Of a stretch of 64,000 nucleotides of DNA, positions 50,249 to 60,645 are shown in pieces. The position numbers and the translations under genes are program-made. Under the pieces are notes generated by a model. It was given only the letters and a program-made list of their open reading frames with translations. It was not told the origin of the DNA and made no database searches. Origin of the DNA: Antedon bifida (Eukaryota; Echinodermata; Crinoidea; Comatulida; Antedonidae); contig OY727094.1 in NCBI GenBank assembly GCA_963402885.1, forward strand, positions 29,638,501 to 29,702,500. The letters are read 5' to 3'. Numbering within the stretch: position 1 is the first letter of the stretch; the number at the start of each line of letters is the position of its first letter.

Positions 50249-52294
50249 CTGTAAAAAAAAGAAAACAGCCAAAGATTAATACCGTATTGTTTGAATTATA
50301 AGTTTTTGACATATATTGCAACATTATGCATGTAGTATTATCTTCTTACGTCAAAGTTGTGATTATTCTATCCGCGGGCTTTTAGGGACACGTTTGTCAG
50401 TTACAATCCTACTATTGTGTATTTTTCTATCTACTGATGGCATTGTAAATATAATGAGGGAAGAGTGAACTCTTACATGACTATTTTTATCCATCTTTTT
50501 ATACTTACTAGAAATATTTAAACCACAGAACTAAGTTTAATGTAAGATTCGTGTAATCACATCGGCTTTAAAAGTTAGTAGCATATTAGGTTACTTATTG
50601 TTTTTAGAAAAATACTATTGTTAACTGTTAACATTCCCCCAGATTCACCTATATTGTACTTTTTTTTTATAAAAATCATCGTGATGATAATTAGGTGTTG
50701 ATATTTCAAAGTTTACGGTACTGATTTACTTTTTCTAATTCGTTGACGTTGAATTTGTATAATTTAAAGTCGTTGCAGTTAATATATTTTTTCGATTAAT
50801 TTGGTATGGATTACTGAGTCTCTCAGAACCCTGTAAATAATTTAGTTTTGGTAATATCCTCTTTAATAGATTGTTACTTGTTATTCACATGTCTGTCATA
50901 GAATTTCTAACATAAATGAAACATGACTTGCAATTACGAATCCGCTGACATGTTGACCTGAGGCGACGAATACAACATATTGTATCTTGTCTATTAATCT
51001 TACTACAGTAGGTACTATGTAATTACAGTAAGTGGTTTGACCAGAGACCTTAGCTTACTAAAGGAATGTAATGACAGTTTTGTTTTTTGTTTTTGATAAT
51101 CAATTATTCCGTAGTAGTGTGCTAAACTAAAATACGGTCAAACCTCGAAAAGAAGCCCATGGGCTTCTTTTTTTAGTACTCTTGGGTGGGCTTCTTTTCA
51201 AGATTACTTTTGTAAACAAAAGATGTGGGCTTCTTTTCGAAATGAATTCTGTATATTGATAATTTGTGAATTACTACTACAATAAAAGAAATTTTTAGAG
51301 ATTACTTGCCAATTTTACATATTTGTCATCAAAGTACCATTTAACTGTAAAATAAATGCATGATATAAACTTGATCATACATTATATCTGCATCACAAGT
51401 TATCTGGGCATTACATGACCTTGTTCCTTTGATAATCAAATAGTTTATCTCGAAAGAAGCCCTTACTATCTTGAAAAGACGTCCAGATTCGAATCTGTTT
51501 TATAATTGACATCTCATTATTAGAAAACTTTAATGGTGTTGTTTAAATAACCGGGCGGTTTAGAATTGTTTACTCACCAATATAAGGAGTTTCATCAGAA
51601 GGCGGTAATGACTCAGCAATCAATTGTTGAAACAAGACAATCGCCAATAGATTTGTAATAGAAAATGATATCTTCTCACCACATTCTGCCGGTAGATAGA
51701 ATACAAATGCTGCTAAAAACGAAAGCAACACACAAGGGGCTAGGACATTGCCAATGTAAGATTGATATCGTCTTGCTAAACCAATTGACATAGTGATGTC
51801 GGTAAATGGATGTAGGCAGCAGTCATACTTAATAACGTTCTTTTCGAAGGTGACATAGTCTAAATCCCAGACACCATTCTCCTGGAATTCGTTCTGGTTA
51901 CTAGCCTCTCCAGTTATTGCTTCGACGTCAACGTCCTGACTTCCGTACGACCAAGATCCAAATTTAAATTTGCAAACTTGTTTGTCGAATGGGAAGAATT
52001 TGACATCCATTTTGCAAAATGCAGTGTAGATTGCTGGAGATGCCATGATAACTGATCCATCTGAATCGATGGATAATGGGATGTCGTCTTTGACACTTTC
52101 GAATTTATCGTCTGCACTGTAAAATGAAAACAAAACAATCAACTCAGTGGCTTAGACAACATTATATCACTATGTCGTGCTGGGGTACACAATCAAAGCG
52201 GATTTTTAATACCACCACACGTGGGCCATGTTAAACGTTTTATAATGTACACACACTTACTTCGTCGTATAGAAATAACCAGGTTCTAGTTCTT

Positions 52295-52330
<36 letters not shown>

Positions 52331-55300
52331 TATAATGACCTGATCAGCGGGAAATTATTGGGCCTATGATTGTCATAGGTCATTAGTTTTCCTAGTAGTC
52401 ATAGAGAATGACCAGGTGTAGAAAATGTATACTTTTTGCTGTGGTAGGTATATCCATCATTGATAGTGTGGAAATGTTTATGAGCCATTTATTCGATGAG
52501 TTTGATATTCATTAAAATTAATCGTTGAATTTACAAACCAATGTGAAATATCTTCATTAACTGTATTTGTGTCGATATTATAAAATGTTTTGTAGGCGCC
52601 AAGCAATTTAAGAATAGCGTAAAGTGTTCTTACTGCTATTTAATATTGAGATTCTTATATGACGATGACACGTATAAGTTAATATAATATACTTTTATTA
52701 TGCTATTGCGACGATTAACGTCACGAAAAACTAAGAAGCCACAGTAGCGTTCAAATGTCTCCAACGTTTGTAGACATGCGCAGAGTGATCATTTTTGTTG
52801 TCGTCGGAACGTGTACAACCGAAACAAGTTTGTGAAAATAAGACACGTTTTCACCGTCGAATTTATTGGCGCGAATGAAACACTCACACACAATGATACA
52901 CATACGCATAAACTTCCGAATAGCGCGTTCTAGATACGTTTCGTGTTTTCATCATAACCTTTAACGAAATCATAACAGATCAAAGCTGATTTAAATCAAA
53001 TCTCTCTGTAGACAACCACCGTTGCATTAGGCCTACTTGATAACAAACCTAAGCTGTATATGAGAGGGCGAGTCTACCTTATAGCCAATTCTAATCTTTA
53101 GGAGAATTACCACTACAATTTGGATTATGTGGCAGATGTACAAAATGTTGTTTCAGAGCTATTTTTACACTAATCGTAGTTATTTAACCATACTAAATTC
53201 TTTAACAATTTACTAATAATTATCTAGTTTTATCCATATAATGTATATGGTTATGGATATTATCATTCATTCGGGTAGTATTAATATAGACGATTATGAA
53301 AAATCTAGTCAACTGGACTTACTTTTTAATAAAACTTCGCTGAATTACTAATTGGTGTATGTATCATCATCTTCTATACCATACAATTTATACGACCGTT
53401 GCTGTTTCATTTAATAAACTAGATTGGTCAAGTTTATCCATATACAGTATCTTGCAATGTCTCATGAGACTAGACACGCTGATCATAAAAACATTGAGTA
53501 ATTCTATCCCATATCCTCTTTCGTAATTAAAAATACTATTTTCTAATTAAGTACGGTGTATCGTATTTACAGGTGACGACTTATACTGAACATAACAATG
53601 TATAAATTAGATATATGTGTAGGGCTTATGAAATATCATGAAAATATTATGTCATCTATTTTTTACGAGGGTAGCTCAGTTGTAGTACAGCAGTACGGCT
53701 TAATTGAAAAACCCCTTTAAAATAAAGATTAAGATCAGCAGAGGTAACAACATATTTTCCACAACTCCTATGGAACAAAATGGAGACAATAAAATAAAGT
53801 TGTGACAACAGATACGTTACACAGATCCTCAACGTATAAACTTTATATACGCATTCAACAGAGAGTAGGCCTAACTCTGTTATTATACGGCCTTGCCACG
53901 TCGAAACACCGGTTCTCGTCAGATCACCGAAGTTAAGCAACGTTGGGCCCGGTTAGAGCTTGGCTGGGAGACCATCTGTGAATACCGGGTGCTGTATATG
54001 GAGCTGGGGTGCCATTAAGCATTTGAAATCAGCACTGCTGACTCTTATGGCAGCCCCTGCATCTAGTATCAGCCTCAGACGTATTGGCTTATGCCTCTCC
54101 TCTTGTTAAGGTGGGCACTGGACGAGAGAAGCCCTTGGTTAATGTTGGGAGCAACCAAATCTGCTTTAAACAGTCCTGGCTTAGTCATCATTCAGATGAA
54201 TGTAAGACTAATTGACAATGTCGTTTATTGAAGCCATAACAAATATAAAAAACTCTGTAATAGGATGGAGAAACTATTTTATAATGAATCGTATAATTTG
54301 GGGCATGGGAGTGGAGTTGAAAGACGATCCTAGGTCAGGATTGAACAATTGACACCGGGATATTGAAAAACAAGCACGTTAACCACCAAGCTATAGCTCC
54401 ACTACCTACTTACTTGTTATACAACGTTATGTCTGGAATCCATATAGCTGATTTATCAACTTTTATCGTACCCAATCCACCATAATCCGAAGCGTTCCAT
54501 ACCATCAGGTGATCCGTCCAAGTCTGGATCGATACAAATGGAAAAATTACGTTAATGATTGCCCTTAAAGGGTTATGTTATGGTCTGGTTATAAATTGCA
54601 TTTCACAAGATCTAACCAGGATGGGGCTCAATGTGTGAATACAGTATCGAGATGATTTAGACGAGAAAACCCTTTAAAAGTTCTATAATGATGATGTAAG
54701 TTTCCATCGAAAATTGTTTGAAAGTTCTATAATGATTGTTATTTTTCTTTTATAAGAAAATAACATAGAATATACAGTACAACCATATCCACATTAATTA
54801 AATCAGAGAAGAGTGAATTCACTCTTCCCTGATTAAATCGATTATTTTGTCTTTATTTAGCGAGATCTAAGTTTACCAGACCGTTAGGCCTTACTGCTGT
54901 TATTAATTTTCAGTATCATTATTAAAATGGTTAGCCTAGCCTAAGTATTGTAATTCATCTGATTAAGCCTTCTTCACTTTCGCACATGGATTATCGCTAT
55001 ACAATGGTATTAAAGTGTTGGTGACGTCATATTATAGCAATTTACTAAAACGTAAAGCTTCCTAGGTCGAACCCACATTACTCTTTAGTAGTAGGCCTAA
55101 TCATTGCTTTTTAATTTTACATTCTGTATAGGCTTTATAATAAAACATTATTCAGACAAATTGCTGCGCAACTGACCATCCTTTTCCAGTAGCCCATACT
55201 AGGCTAAGTTTTATTATCCAAACTATTTCAAAAATGACCATAATACAAACTGCCTTTAACAGTTGTTTTAACAGATGTCGCATTCTTATAATAAATACAT

Positions 55301-58300
55301 TACATTACAAATGTTGCTGATCATAAAGGTGTAACGCTTTATTCATCACTCACAGTCAACAACCTTCTTAAGCCCATTGATCCATTAGGCTTCGTAAAAC
55401 CATAATAAACGAACGGTCGCCCTGAGAATAGACTTACCTGTGCCATCCATCCGTTCACCGATATAAATTGACGTCTTTCGTCCTGAAAGAAACCATAGGG
55501 AAAACCAGAATCGACATTAACGGTAACGAATAAGAAACAACATTTGTAACAATTTCAGAGTTCATCGTAGCGTAATACTTCAAATTAATAAACTGGGTGT
55601 ATATACAAATTCAGTGTATAGGCCTAACTGAAGATATTTATATTTTACCTCGGGATGAACACTAAAAAGTGACTTAGTTTTTAAATTTGTTAGTCCCTCT
55701 GTAGTAATCGTTTGTCTCTTTGCTACATAATCTTCTTATACAAACCAAACACATCAGTGCCTACAGTTTATAGTGTATATTATTTAGTTGAATCAATTTT
55801 AAAATTTTATTATAAACAATAGCGCCCTCTATTAATCAAAACTGTAACACCTTCTATTAAAAGTAGTGCCCTCTATTAACCTTTATAACTGTAGCGCCCT
55901 CTTTGGCAAACATATATAATTCCTATTTTTTTATTACAAAGATTAAATGTTGTCAATAGAGGGCGTTTTTTATTAATTAAGTATGGTAATTTCAATTTAA
56001 GACGTACAACCGGTGTGTGTTTACCTTAAAGGACAACTTTATCAAGAACTTTTGACTACGTATTAGGGATGTACATATGATTTCATATACAATTGCGAGA
56101 TTTACCCGCGCTCTGTACATTTCTGTGACGTCAAGTGTGCTTAGCAAAATCTACCTCATGAATGTTCACTGTTGTTAACATACAAGAGATAGGTACCTGT
56201 AATTTAAATTGCTAATTTGACCTGCATTAGGCTTAATTTTGCCTAGTTTGTTATTTTGAAAAAAACACTTCAATATACCGATAGGCAAAAAAAAAAATAA
56301 AAAATTCAACATTTATTTTTTTTTTATTTATTTATAGAAATGTTCGCGAAAACTCATGAGGTAGATTTTGCTAATGATATTTGACGTCACAGCATTTACG
56401 GCGACGGCTATTCGGCGAGGGCGCGCGGCGATATCGTAACTCTCTCAATTGTTCTGAAATCATATATACGTCTTTAATACGTTGTAAAAATTATGGTTCT
56501 CGGTAAAGTTGTCCTTTAAGCAATTATGATAAAGTAGTGTATAAGCCTTTAATTACAATGAAAAGAATTGTGCCGGTGGCAAGTTTAAACATGAGCCTGT
56601 ACCGTTATTATGACTCGGTTTTGACGTGTTTACATTATGAATAAATAATAATTATGAGTCAAGTGGTGTATTTGACCATAGAATTCAATTACATATTCAT
56701 TAAATTAAAATGATAAGTAGAAAAAAATTATTGGTCACCATAAACGAGAAATAATGTTTTAGTCCTAATACGCTTTGAATGTTAGACCTCTTTGGGCCTA
56801 CAGTATTTGATTTTAAGGAAAGTGTAATCGTGACGTCACGCAAAGTACATAGTTACTGTATATAAGTTATACTTAAAATATTATATGTAAACCTGAACTG
56901 TTGATCGTGTATAGTTTACACCATTGTTTGATCCAGTATCATATGTAAGGTGTGGATGTATTGATTATAGTGATAATTAATATCACATATCGATCGAATC
57001 AATAACTTTATAAGAAGCAACAAACAAAGAGAAATATTCGATTTGAGTATATGCAGGTGAAGTAAGCTTTAACCCCATTAGTTCAATTGATATAAAGTAT
57101 ACATAAATGCTTTCTACAACAAGTGTAATAATTGTTTAAATTCTTTCAATTATATTTGTATTTTAAGATACAGTTACAGTGGTTTGTATTGGGTAACAAG
57201 ATTTCGATTACATCAGGAATTATGCTACTGAACAGTCATAGTCATAATATTGGTAAATAGTGTACACTTTGGAAATATAATAACGGTTAGATCGTAGTCT
57301 TCGACAAAATATATCCCTTAAAATTATATTAAAGATGTATTATTCCCCAAAATCATGAAAAATGAAGATTAATTAAATCATACTTTGAATAGGGTATTTT
57401 GTAGATTTAATAAAATCACTTCCGTAGAAAAAAAACCCTAAAAAATAATGTTTTCTCATATTACATGACAAAATAAATGGTTAAATTCAACCAAAAATCC
57501 ATTGGCTGGCAGCCAATTTGACAATTTGTTGTTTTAAATTACATTTTTTTTCAGATAAAAATTTTTTTTTTATCTAATTTTTGGTCAAAGTGGATAACTA
57601 TTATGTGACATTAAAATGGCATATTCAACAGAAAAATTTTTATAAATATTTTTTCAGAGACAATACATCTTTAAAAGAGTAAATTGACGTCTTTCGTCCT
57701 GAAAGAAAACATAGGGAAACGAGAATCGACATTAACGGTAACGAATAAGAAACAACATTTCTAAAAATGTCAGAGTTCATCGTAGCGTAATACTTTAAAT
57801 TAATAAACTGGGTGTATGTACAAGTTTACCTTACAGACATTGGGATTACAGAACATTTTTGTAAAGAATGAATGCCTCTTTTCAGTAAAATTTTAGAACC
57901 ATTCATTTTATAGAATGTTTACCTGTTTCTACAATTTGTAAAGCCAATCAATTTCTAATTGTTATTTTGATCACGTATGAGTTACATATTTTCACGCTCT
58001 AGTTGCGCCGGAAAATAATTTCCTCTGGTATCTTTTTATTATTAAAATTACTATTAACACGGGCCAAAAATAATGTGATTTAGGATTTCAGTTTTTTGAA
58101 ATATTTTAAATCGAATATTGAAATGTTTGTAATTGTTTCATTTGGAAATACGCTTTCGAATTGTTTGATCAGTAGTAGGTCCACTAATTGATTTAAGCTT
58201 TGTGTTAGATATTGCATTTTTAGAAAAATAAATTATGAAGTTTGATATGGAGAAGGTAAACTTTCTTCCTAAGCTTTGTTCCCACTAGGCGCAACGCAAA

Positions 58301-60057
58301 TCACTTGCGTTGTGCTTGAACGTCCTTGCGTTGCATCTCTAGTTGGAACCAAGTTTTATGGAAGAGCTGCGTTTTCATACTTACTAATTCAGTGACTTGC
58401 GTTACAAGGTAACGGTATGTTATGATAACGGCATCAGAATCGTTGTAGACAGGTCTAGCAGATGGTTGAGGATAGTTCGCCAGCAGATCATTTATCAACT
58501 TAGCTTCATTGTTAATCGCATCTGCATCAACTGTAAATCCAGTAATTATATATAAAACTACAATATTTATAAACTAAAAACGTATACAAACACTTACAAA
58601 ACAAAGATGTGTGGCATAAAGTAATGAAAGGGGAAAATTTACGAATAGTAAATAAAAACAATACGTCAAATTAGAAATACATACTAAATTTTATTCTAAG
58701 AAAACATACTTATAGGCCTAATTATATGCATAATTACTTGGCAGCGTGTATTTTAAATGTGTCTAGGCTTAAGCCTTTCTTTTAATGTCGTGGTTGGCTT
58801 TTTTTCTACAATGGTAGACGTGATACCAATTGACCAATGAAGGGACCGTGTACCCATGCACAAAAACGTTCGCATAACTGTTAGTACATAAATGTGCATG
58901 TAAACTAAGAGTGATATTCAAGCACAAGTTTACCCGTGCCCGTATTTGAAATTGTTGCTCTGTCTACACTATCAAACTTTATGTGACAAAAAAATGTGAT
59001 GTGCCCATATATAGACATGATGATGTCATATCACTACCATATTTGGGCCCATCACACCAGCCCACCAAACTAGTTTGATAGTGTAGACAGAGCTTTAAAA
59101 CAAGTTGTGCTAAATGTTCCGGCGGGCCAGCTTCGTGTAGTGCCCACGTTCGAAATAAGATGGTACCAGACCATTCATCATTTTCTTTACATGGTTAGCG
59201 TTTCGATTTAGTACTGATTTTCCAATTTCAATTTTTTTTTTATCATGCGATAATTTTTCTTTAGTACAATATTGTAGTTATTTTGAACGTGCGTTCTTTT
59301 TAACTGCCTATTTTGTAGTACTGATTTTTTTTACAATGATCTTTACGACATTGCAGTTGTTAGAATAAATTCACTGATTGATTTATACATCATATCTTCA
59401 TAATAAATTGCTTGTTTTATTATAATGTTTCTCACGTTCTTTCAATATTGTATACCGGTACCTCTTTTTGGGTGATAAAATGACTTTTTTGTACGGTTTT
59501 TTTTGTTACAGGCGCATGATCAATACATTTAATTAATTGAAGAGCAAGCAAAATAATGGTGAATGTTATTTCATACCAATTTACATCTCTCAGATCTATT
59601 TCTAATTATCTCATCAATAAGGGCAACCTTCAAAACTAAGTAAGTAAAAACATAGGATTTATTGAAAGCACATAAAGAGCATTCATATAAATACATAGTT
59701 GAATTTATGGTATCGGCACCCTATAGCCAGACGATCTAGTAATCTCTATTACATCTATATTATCTCTAGTAAAGTATCTAGTTAAATTTATATAATTTAT
59801 AAATATTGCACAGGTTCAAAAATGCATAAACGCCAGGTGGTCAACCATATTACTGTCAAGATGTAGGAGACATTTGGTTTTGTCTTGAAAGTGTTCACTT
59901 TAGGCCTATATAGGATTCTACTGTATTCTTAAAGACTCGAAGGTCATTCAATTTAAAGGCGACAAGGTTAGATATAGACATACAGATATTAATATCAGAA
60001 CTTACCTGTATTTTCGAATCTCGTAAGAACTAATACGATGCAAATTAAAGTTAGCAT
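49791..60057 (-). CDS. Nicotinic acetylcholine receptor alpha-type subunit, complete, six exons
   Basis: This is a subunit of a pentameric Cys-loop acetylcholine-gated cation channel of the plasma membrane. Coding exons are 60006-60057, 58385-58530, 55438-55482, 54414-54523, 51578-52116 and 49791-50248; together they are 1350 nt, 449 codons plus stop, in frame at every junction. In order: signal peptide (residues 1-17); extracellular domain with loop D Trp78, WTDHLMVWN from residue 83, loop A ending LYN (Tyr116), a 13-residue Cys loop (Cys152-Cys166), loop B Trp172 in FGSWSY, and loop C YDCC (Tyr215, Cys217-Cys218), the vicinal pair that defines alpha subunits; M1 about 239-260; M2 with GEK at its start and the gate leucine, as in cation channels; M3 about 298-320; a short intracellular loop with an amphipathic helix; M4 about 421-443; tail KLIKR. 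Exon sizes 146, 45 and 110 are the classic nicotinic set. The subtype cannot be assigned; M2 is nearest the alpha7 style but divergent. Confidence 0.94.
51145..51244. repeat. Short inverted/direct repeat cluster with GGGCTTCTTTTC
   Basis: AAAAGAAGCCCA and TGGGCTTCTTTT form a 24-bp perfect palindrome at 51148-51171. GGGCTTCTTTTC recurs at 51189 and 51227; the last copy ends CGAAA, the inverse of the start TCGAAAAGAAGCCC. It lies in nAChR intron 5. Confidence 0.6.
51578..52116 (-). CDS. nAChR exon 5 (Cys loop, loops B and C, M1, M2)
   Basis: This 539-nt exon completes Asn118 and codes for residues 119-297. It carries the Cys loop CKMDVKFFPFDKQVC, loop B FGSWSY, loop C KYDCCLHPF, M1 (IGNVLAPCVLLSFLAAFVFY) and M2 (EKISFSITNLLAIVLF...). 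The acceptor is tttcattttacag|TGCAGAC and the donor ATTG|gtgagt. In vertebrate alpha7-type genes this stretch is divided among several exons; here it is one exon ending at the M2-M3 loop. Confidence 0.95.
52296..52327 (+). repeat. A-run of 32
   Basis: Uninterrupted poly(A) in nAChR intron 4, possibly the tail of a retroposed fragment; no clear body was identified upstream. Confidence 0.8.
53882..54200 (+). repeat. 5S rRNA-derived SINE (SINE3-like), antisense in nAChR intron 4
   Basis: Positions 53882-54001 follow 5S rRNA along its full length: TACGGCC near the start, ACCGGTTCTCGTC, GATCACCGAAGTTAAGCA (box A), the intermediate element, TGGGAGACC (box C), and AATACCGGGTGCTGTA at the end. About 200 further bases (54002-54200) lack 5S similarity and look like a SINE body, so I prefer a 5S-headed SINE over a stand-alone 5S gene. 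Several helix bases differ from functional 5S. The body end is a guess. Confidence 0.7.
54311..54402 (-). repeat. tRNA-derived element (long variable arm, Leu/Ser type) next to the nAChR exon 4 donor
   Basis: On the minus strand the ends GTGGAG and CTCCAC pair. Box A is TAGCTTGGTGG and box B TTGTTCAATCC. The length, about 92 nt, fits a type II tRNA with a long variable arm, degenerate inside. It begins about 11 bp after the splice donor of nAChR exon 4 and has the same orientation as the gene. Confidence 0.55.
54414..54523 (-). CDS. nAChR exon 4 (110 nt, loop A)
   Basis: The exon encodes TWTDHLMVWNASDYGGLGTI followed by KVDKSAIWIPDITLYN and two bases of the next Asn codon. The WxDxxLxWNxSDYGG and IWxPDIxLYN signatures are nicotinic hallmarks. 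The acceptor is gatccag|ACTTGG and the donor AACAA|gtaagt. The donor is followed after about 11 bp by a tRNA-like SINE. Confidence 0.95.
54801..54834. repeat. 34-bp palindrome with one mismatch pair in nAChR intron 3
   Basis: Arms AATCAGAGAAGAGTGAA and TTCACTCTTCCCTGATT; the central 20 bp are perfect. The TCACTCTTCCCTG word is close to the 18-bp satellite unit at 36788. Confidence 0.8.
55438..55482 (-). CDS. nAChR exon 3 (45 nt microexon, loop D)
   Basis: The exon encodes DERRQFISVNGWMAQ between a tttctttcag acceptor and a CAG|gtaagt donor. Forty-five nucleotides is the characteristic nicotinic exon 3 size. Trp78 of the joined protein is the loop D aromatic residue. A partial second copy lies upstream at 57681-57824. 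Confidence 0.93.
55821..55966. repeat. Repeats of AGCGCCCTCTATT with one inverse copy
   Basis: AGCGCCCTCTATTAATC, AGTGCCCTCTATTAACC and AGCGCCCTCTTTGG are followed by CAATAGAGGGCGTTTT. The GCGCCCTCT core also occurs near 26333, 27677 and 28303, so these look like ends of a dispersed short element. Confidence 0.5.
56026..56519. repeat. Family H inverted-repeat element (about 494 bp) in nAChR intron 2
   Basis: Ends TTAAAGGACAACTTTA and TAAAGTTGTCCTTTAA are exact inverses. Inner arms also pair: CAAAATCTACCTCATGA with TCATGAGGTAGATTTTG. The right half has a GC-rich island (GGCGAGGGCGCGCGGCGAT). It is non-coding and foldback-like. Confidence 0.7.
57329..57674. repeat. Family A element in nAChR intron 2
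   Basis: Inverted ends TTAAAGATGTATTATTCCCC and GAGACAATACATCTTTAA. It ends 6 bp from the truncated copy of nAChR exon 3. Confidence 0.65.
57681..57824 (-). pseudogene. Truncated duplicate of nAChR exon 3 with its upstream intron flank
   Basis: This block matches 55465-55610 at roughly 90 percent by eye. It holds the splice acceptor and the first 18 nt of exon 3 (57681-57698), then stops abruptly; the remaining 27 nt and the donor are missing. It lies in intron 2, between exons 2 and 3, on the same strand. Confidence 0.8.
58271..58358. repeat. Family C element close to the nAChR exon 2 donor
   Basis: AAGCTTTGTTCCCACTAGGC at the left and TCTAGTTGGAACCAAGTTTT at the right. It lies in intron 2 about 25 bp from the exon 2 splice donor. 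Confidence 0.6.
58385..58530 (-). CDS. nAChR exon 2 (146 nt, N-terminal helix of the extracellular domain)
   Basis: The exon encodes EAKLINDLLANYPQPSARPV and continues NDSDAVIITYRYLVTQVTEL, matching the nicotinic N-terminal helix and first strand (family pattern LLxxLLxxYxxxxRPVxNxSDxV). The acceptor is ggatttacag|TTGATG and the donor TTA|gtaagt. The length equals the classic nicotinic exon 2. Confidence 0.94.
58956..59096. repeat. Family B element in nAChR intron 1
   Basis: Ends GCTCTGTCTACACTATCAAA and TTTGATAGTGTAGACAGAGC are inverse; the core carries ATGATGTCATATCACTACC. Confidence 0.7.
60006..60057 (-). CDS. nAChR exon 1 (signal peptide)
   Basis: The exon encodes MLTLICIVLVLTRFENT plus one base, ending ACAG|gtaagt. 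The hydrophobic run is a typical signal peptide core. The reading frame stays open upstream but has no other in-frame ATG before a stop near 60260. The split codon G|TT joins exon 2 as valine. Confidence 0.85.
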
Positions 60058-60272
60058 TTCTGATAAGACGGTCTTTTCGTCCGATTGTAATGGCAGTAGA
60101 CGCTCCAATAAGCGTATCCAACTAACGTATTTCTGATACCACAATAGTTTACCGCCAATAATATCGACCCAGACTATTACATTGTCATCGCAACTGTTGT
60201 ATTTTTTTTTTTGCTTAGATGTATCACTTGCTATAGGTACACTAGGTATAATATGTGATTATCTTTGTTAAA

Positions 60273-60284
60273 ATATATATATAG
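60273..60284 (-). promoter_or_regulatory. TATA-like run upstream of the nAChR gene
   Basis: An alternating TA run lies about 215 bp upstream of the start codon of nAChR exon 1 and could act as a TATA element. It may equally be a chance microsatellite. Confidence 0.2.
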
Positions 60285-60334
60285 GAGTAATTTGTATTTA
60301 AATCGGTAATTGGCGTACGAAAGAAAACAAGAAA

Positions 60335-60645
60335 GTGAGTGAGTCGCCGAGCGATTAAGACAGTGGAACCGTAATTACGTAGCCATAACATCGGCAAGGG
60401 TTCGAGGCTCACTCGCTCCATGGTTATGGTGGTAGAACAAGTCTTCTCGTATAAGGACTATAAACCGTAGGTCCAGTGTACATATCTAGCTCGTGTGCAC
60501 TTTAAAGAACCTAGTAGATCTTTCGAGACGAGTAGGGGGTTACCCCGGTGTATTAATACATCCCAGCCACTGATCATAACTGGGCCCTCTCCTTGGAGAC
60601 CAGTCTTTGACTGAAGACGTCGCCCAGTATAAATAAAATAATTTC
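60335..60645 (+). repeat. tRNA-Ser-derived SINE, copy 1
   Basis: The head has paired ends GAGTGAG/CTCACTC, box A (GCCGAGCGATTAAG) and box B (GGTTCGAGGCTC). The body includes ATAAGGACTATAAACCGTAG and TTTCGAGACGAGTAGGGGGT. The tail ends with TTCAATTCAATAAATAAAT. It lies upstream of the nAChR start in the opposite orientation. Confidence 0.7.

Noticed and set aside
51914-52138. 74-codon minus frame over nAChR exon 5
   Set aside because: It is an alternative frame of a confirmed exon.
53656-53940. 94-codon minus frame
   Set aside because: It crosses the antisense of the 5S-like SINE head and has no family similarity.
53882-54001. Functional 5S rRNA gene
   Set aside because: Several stem bases differ from functional 5S and a SINE-like body follows directly.
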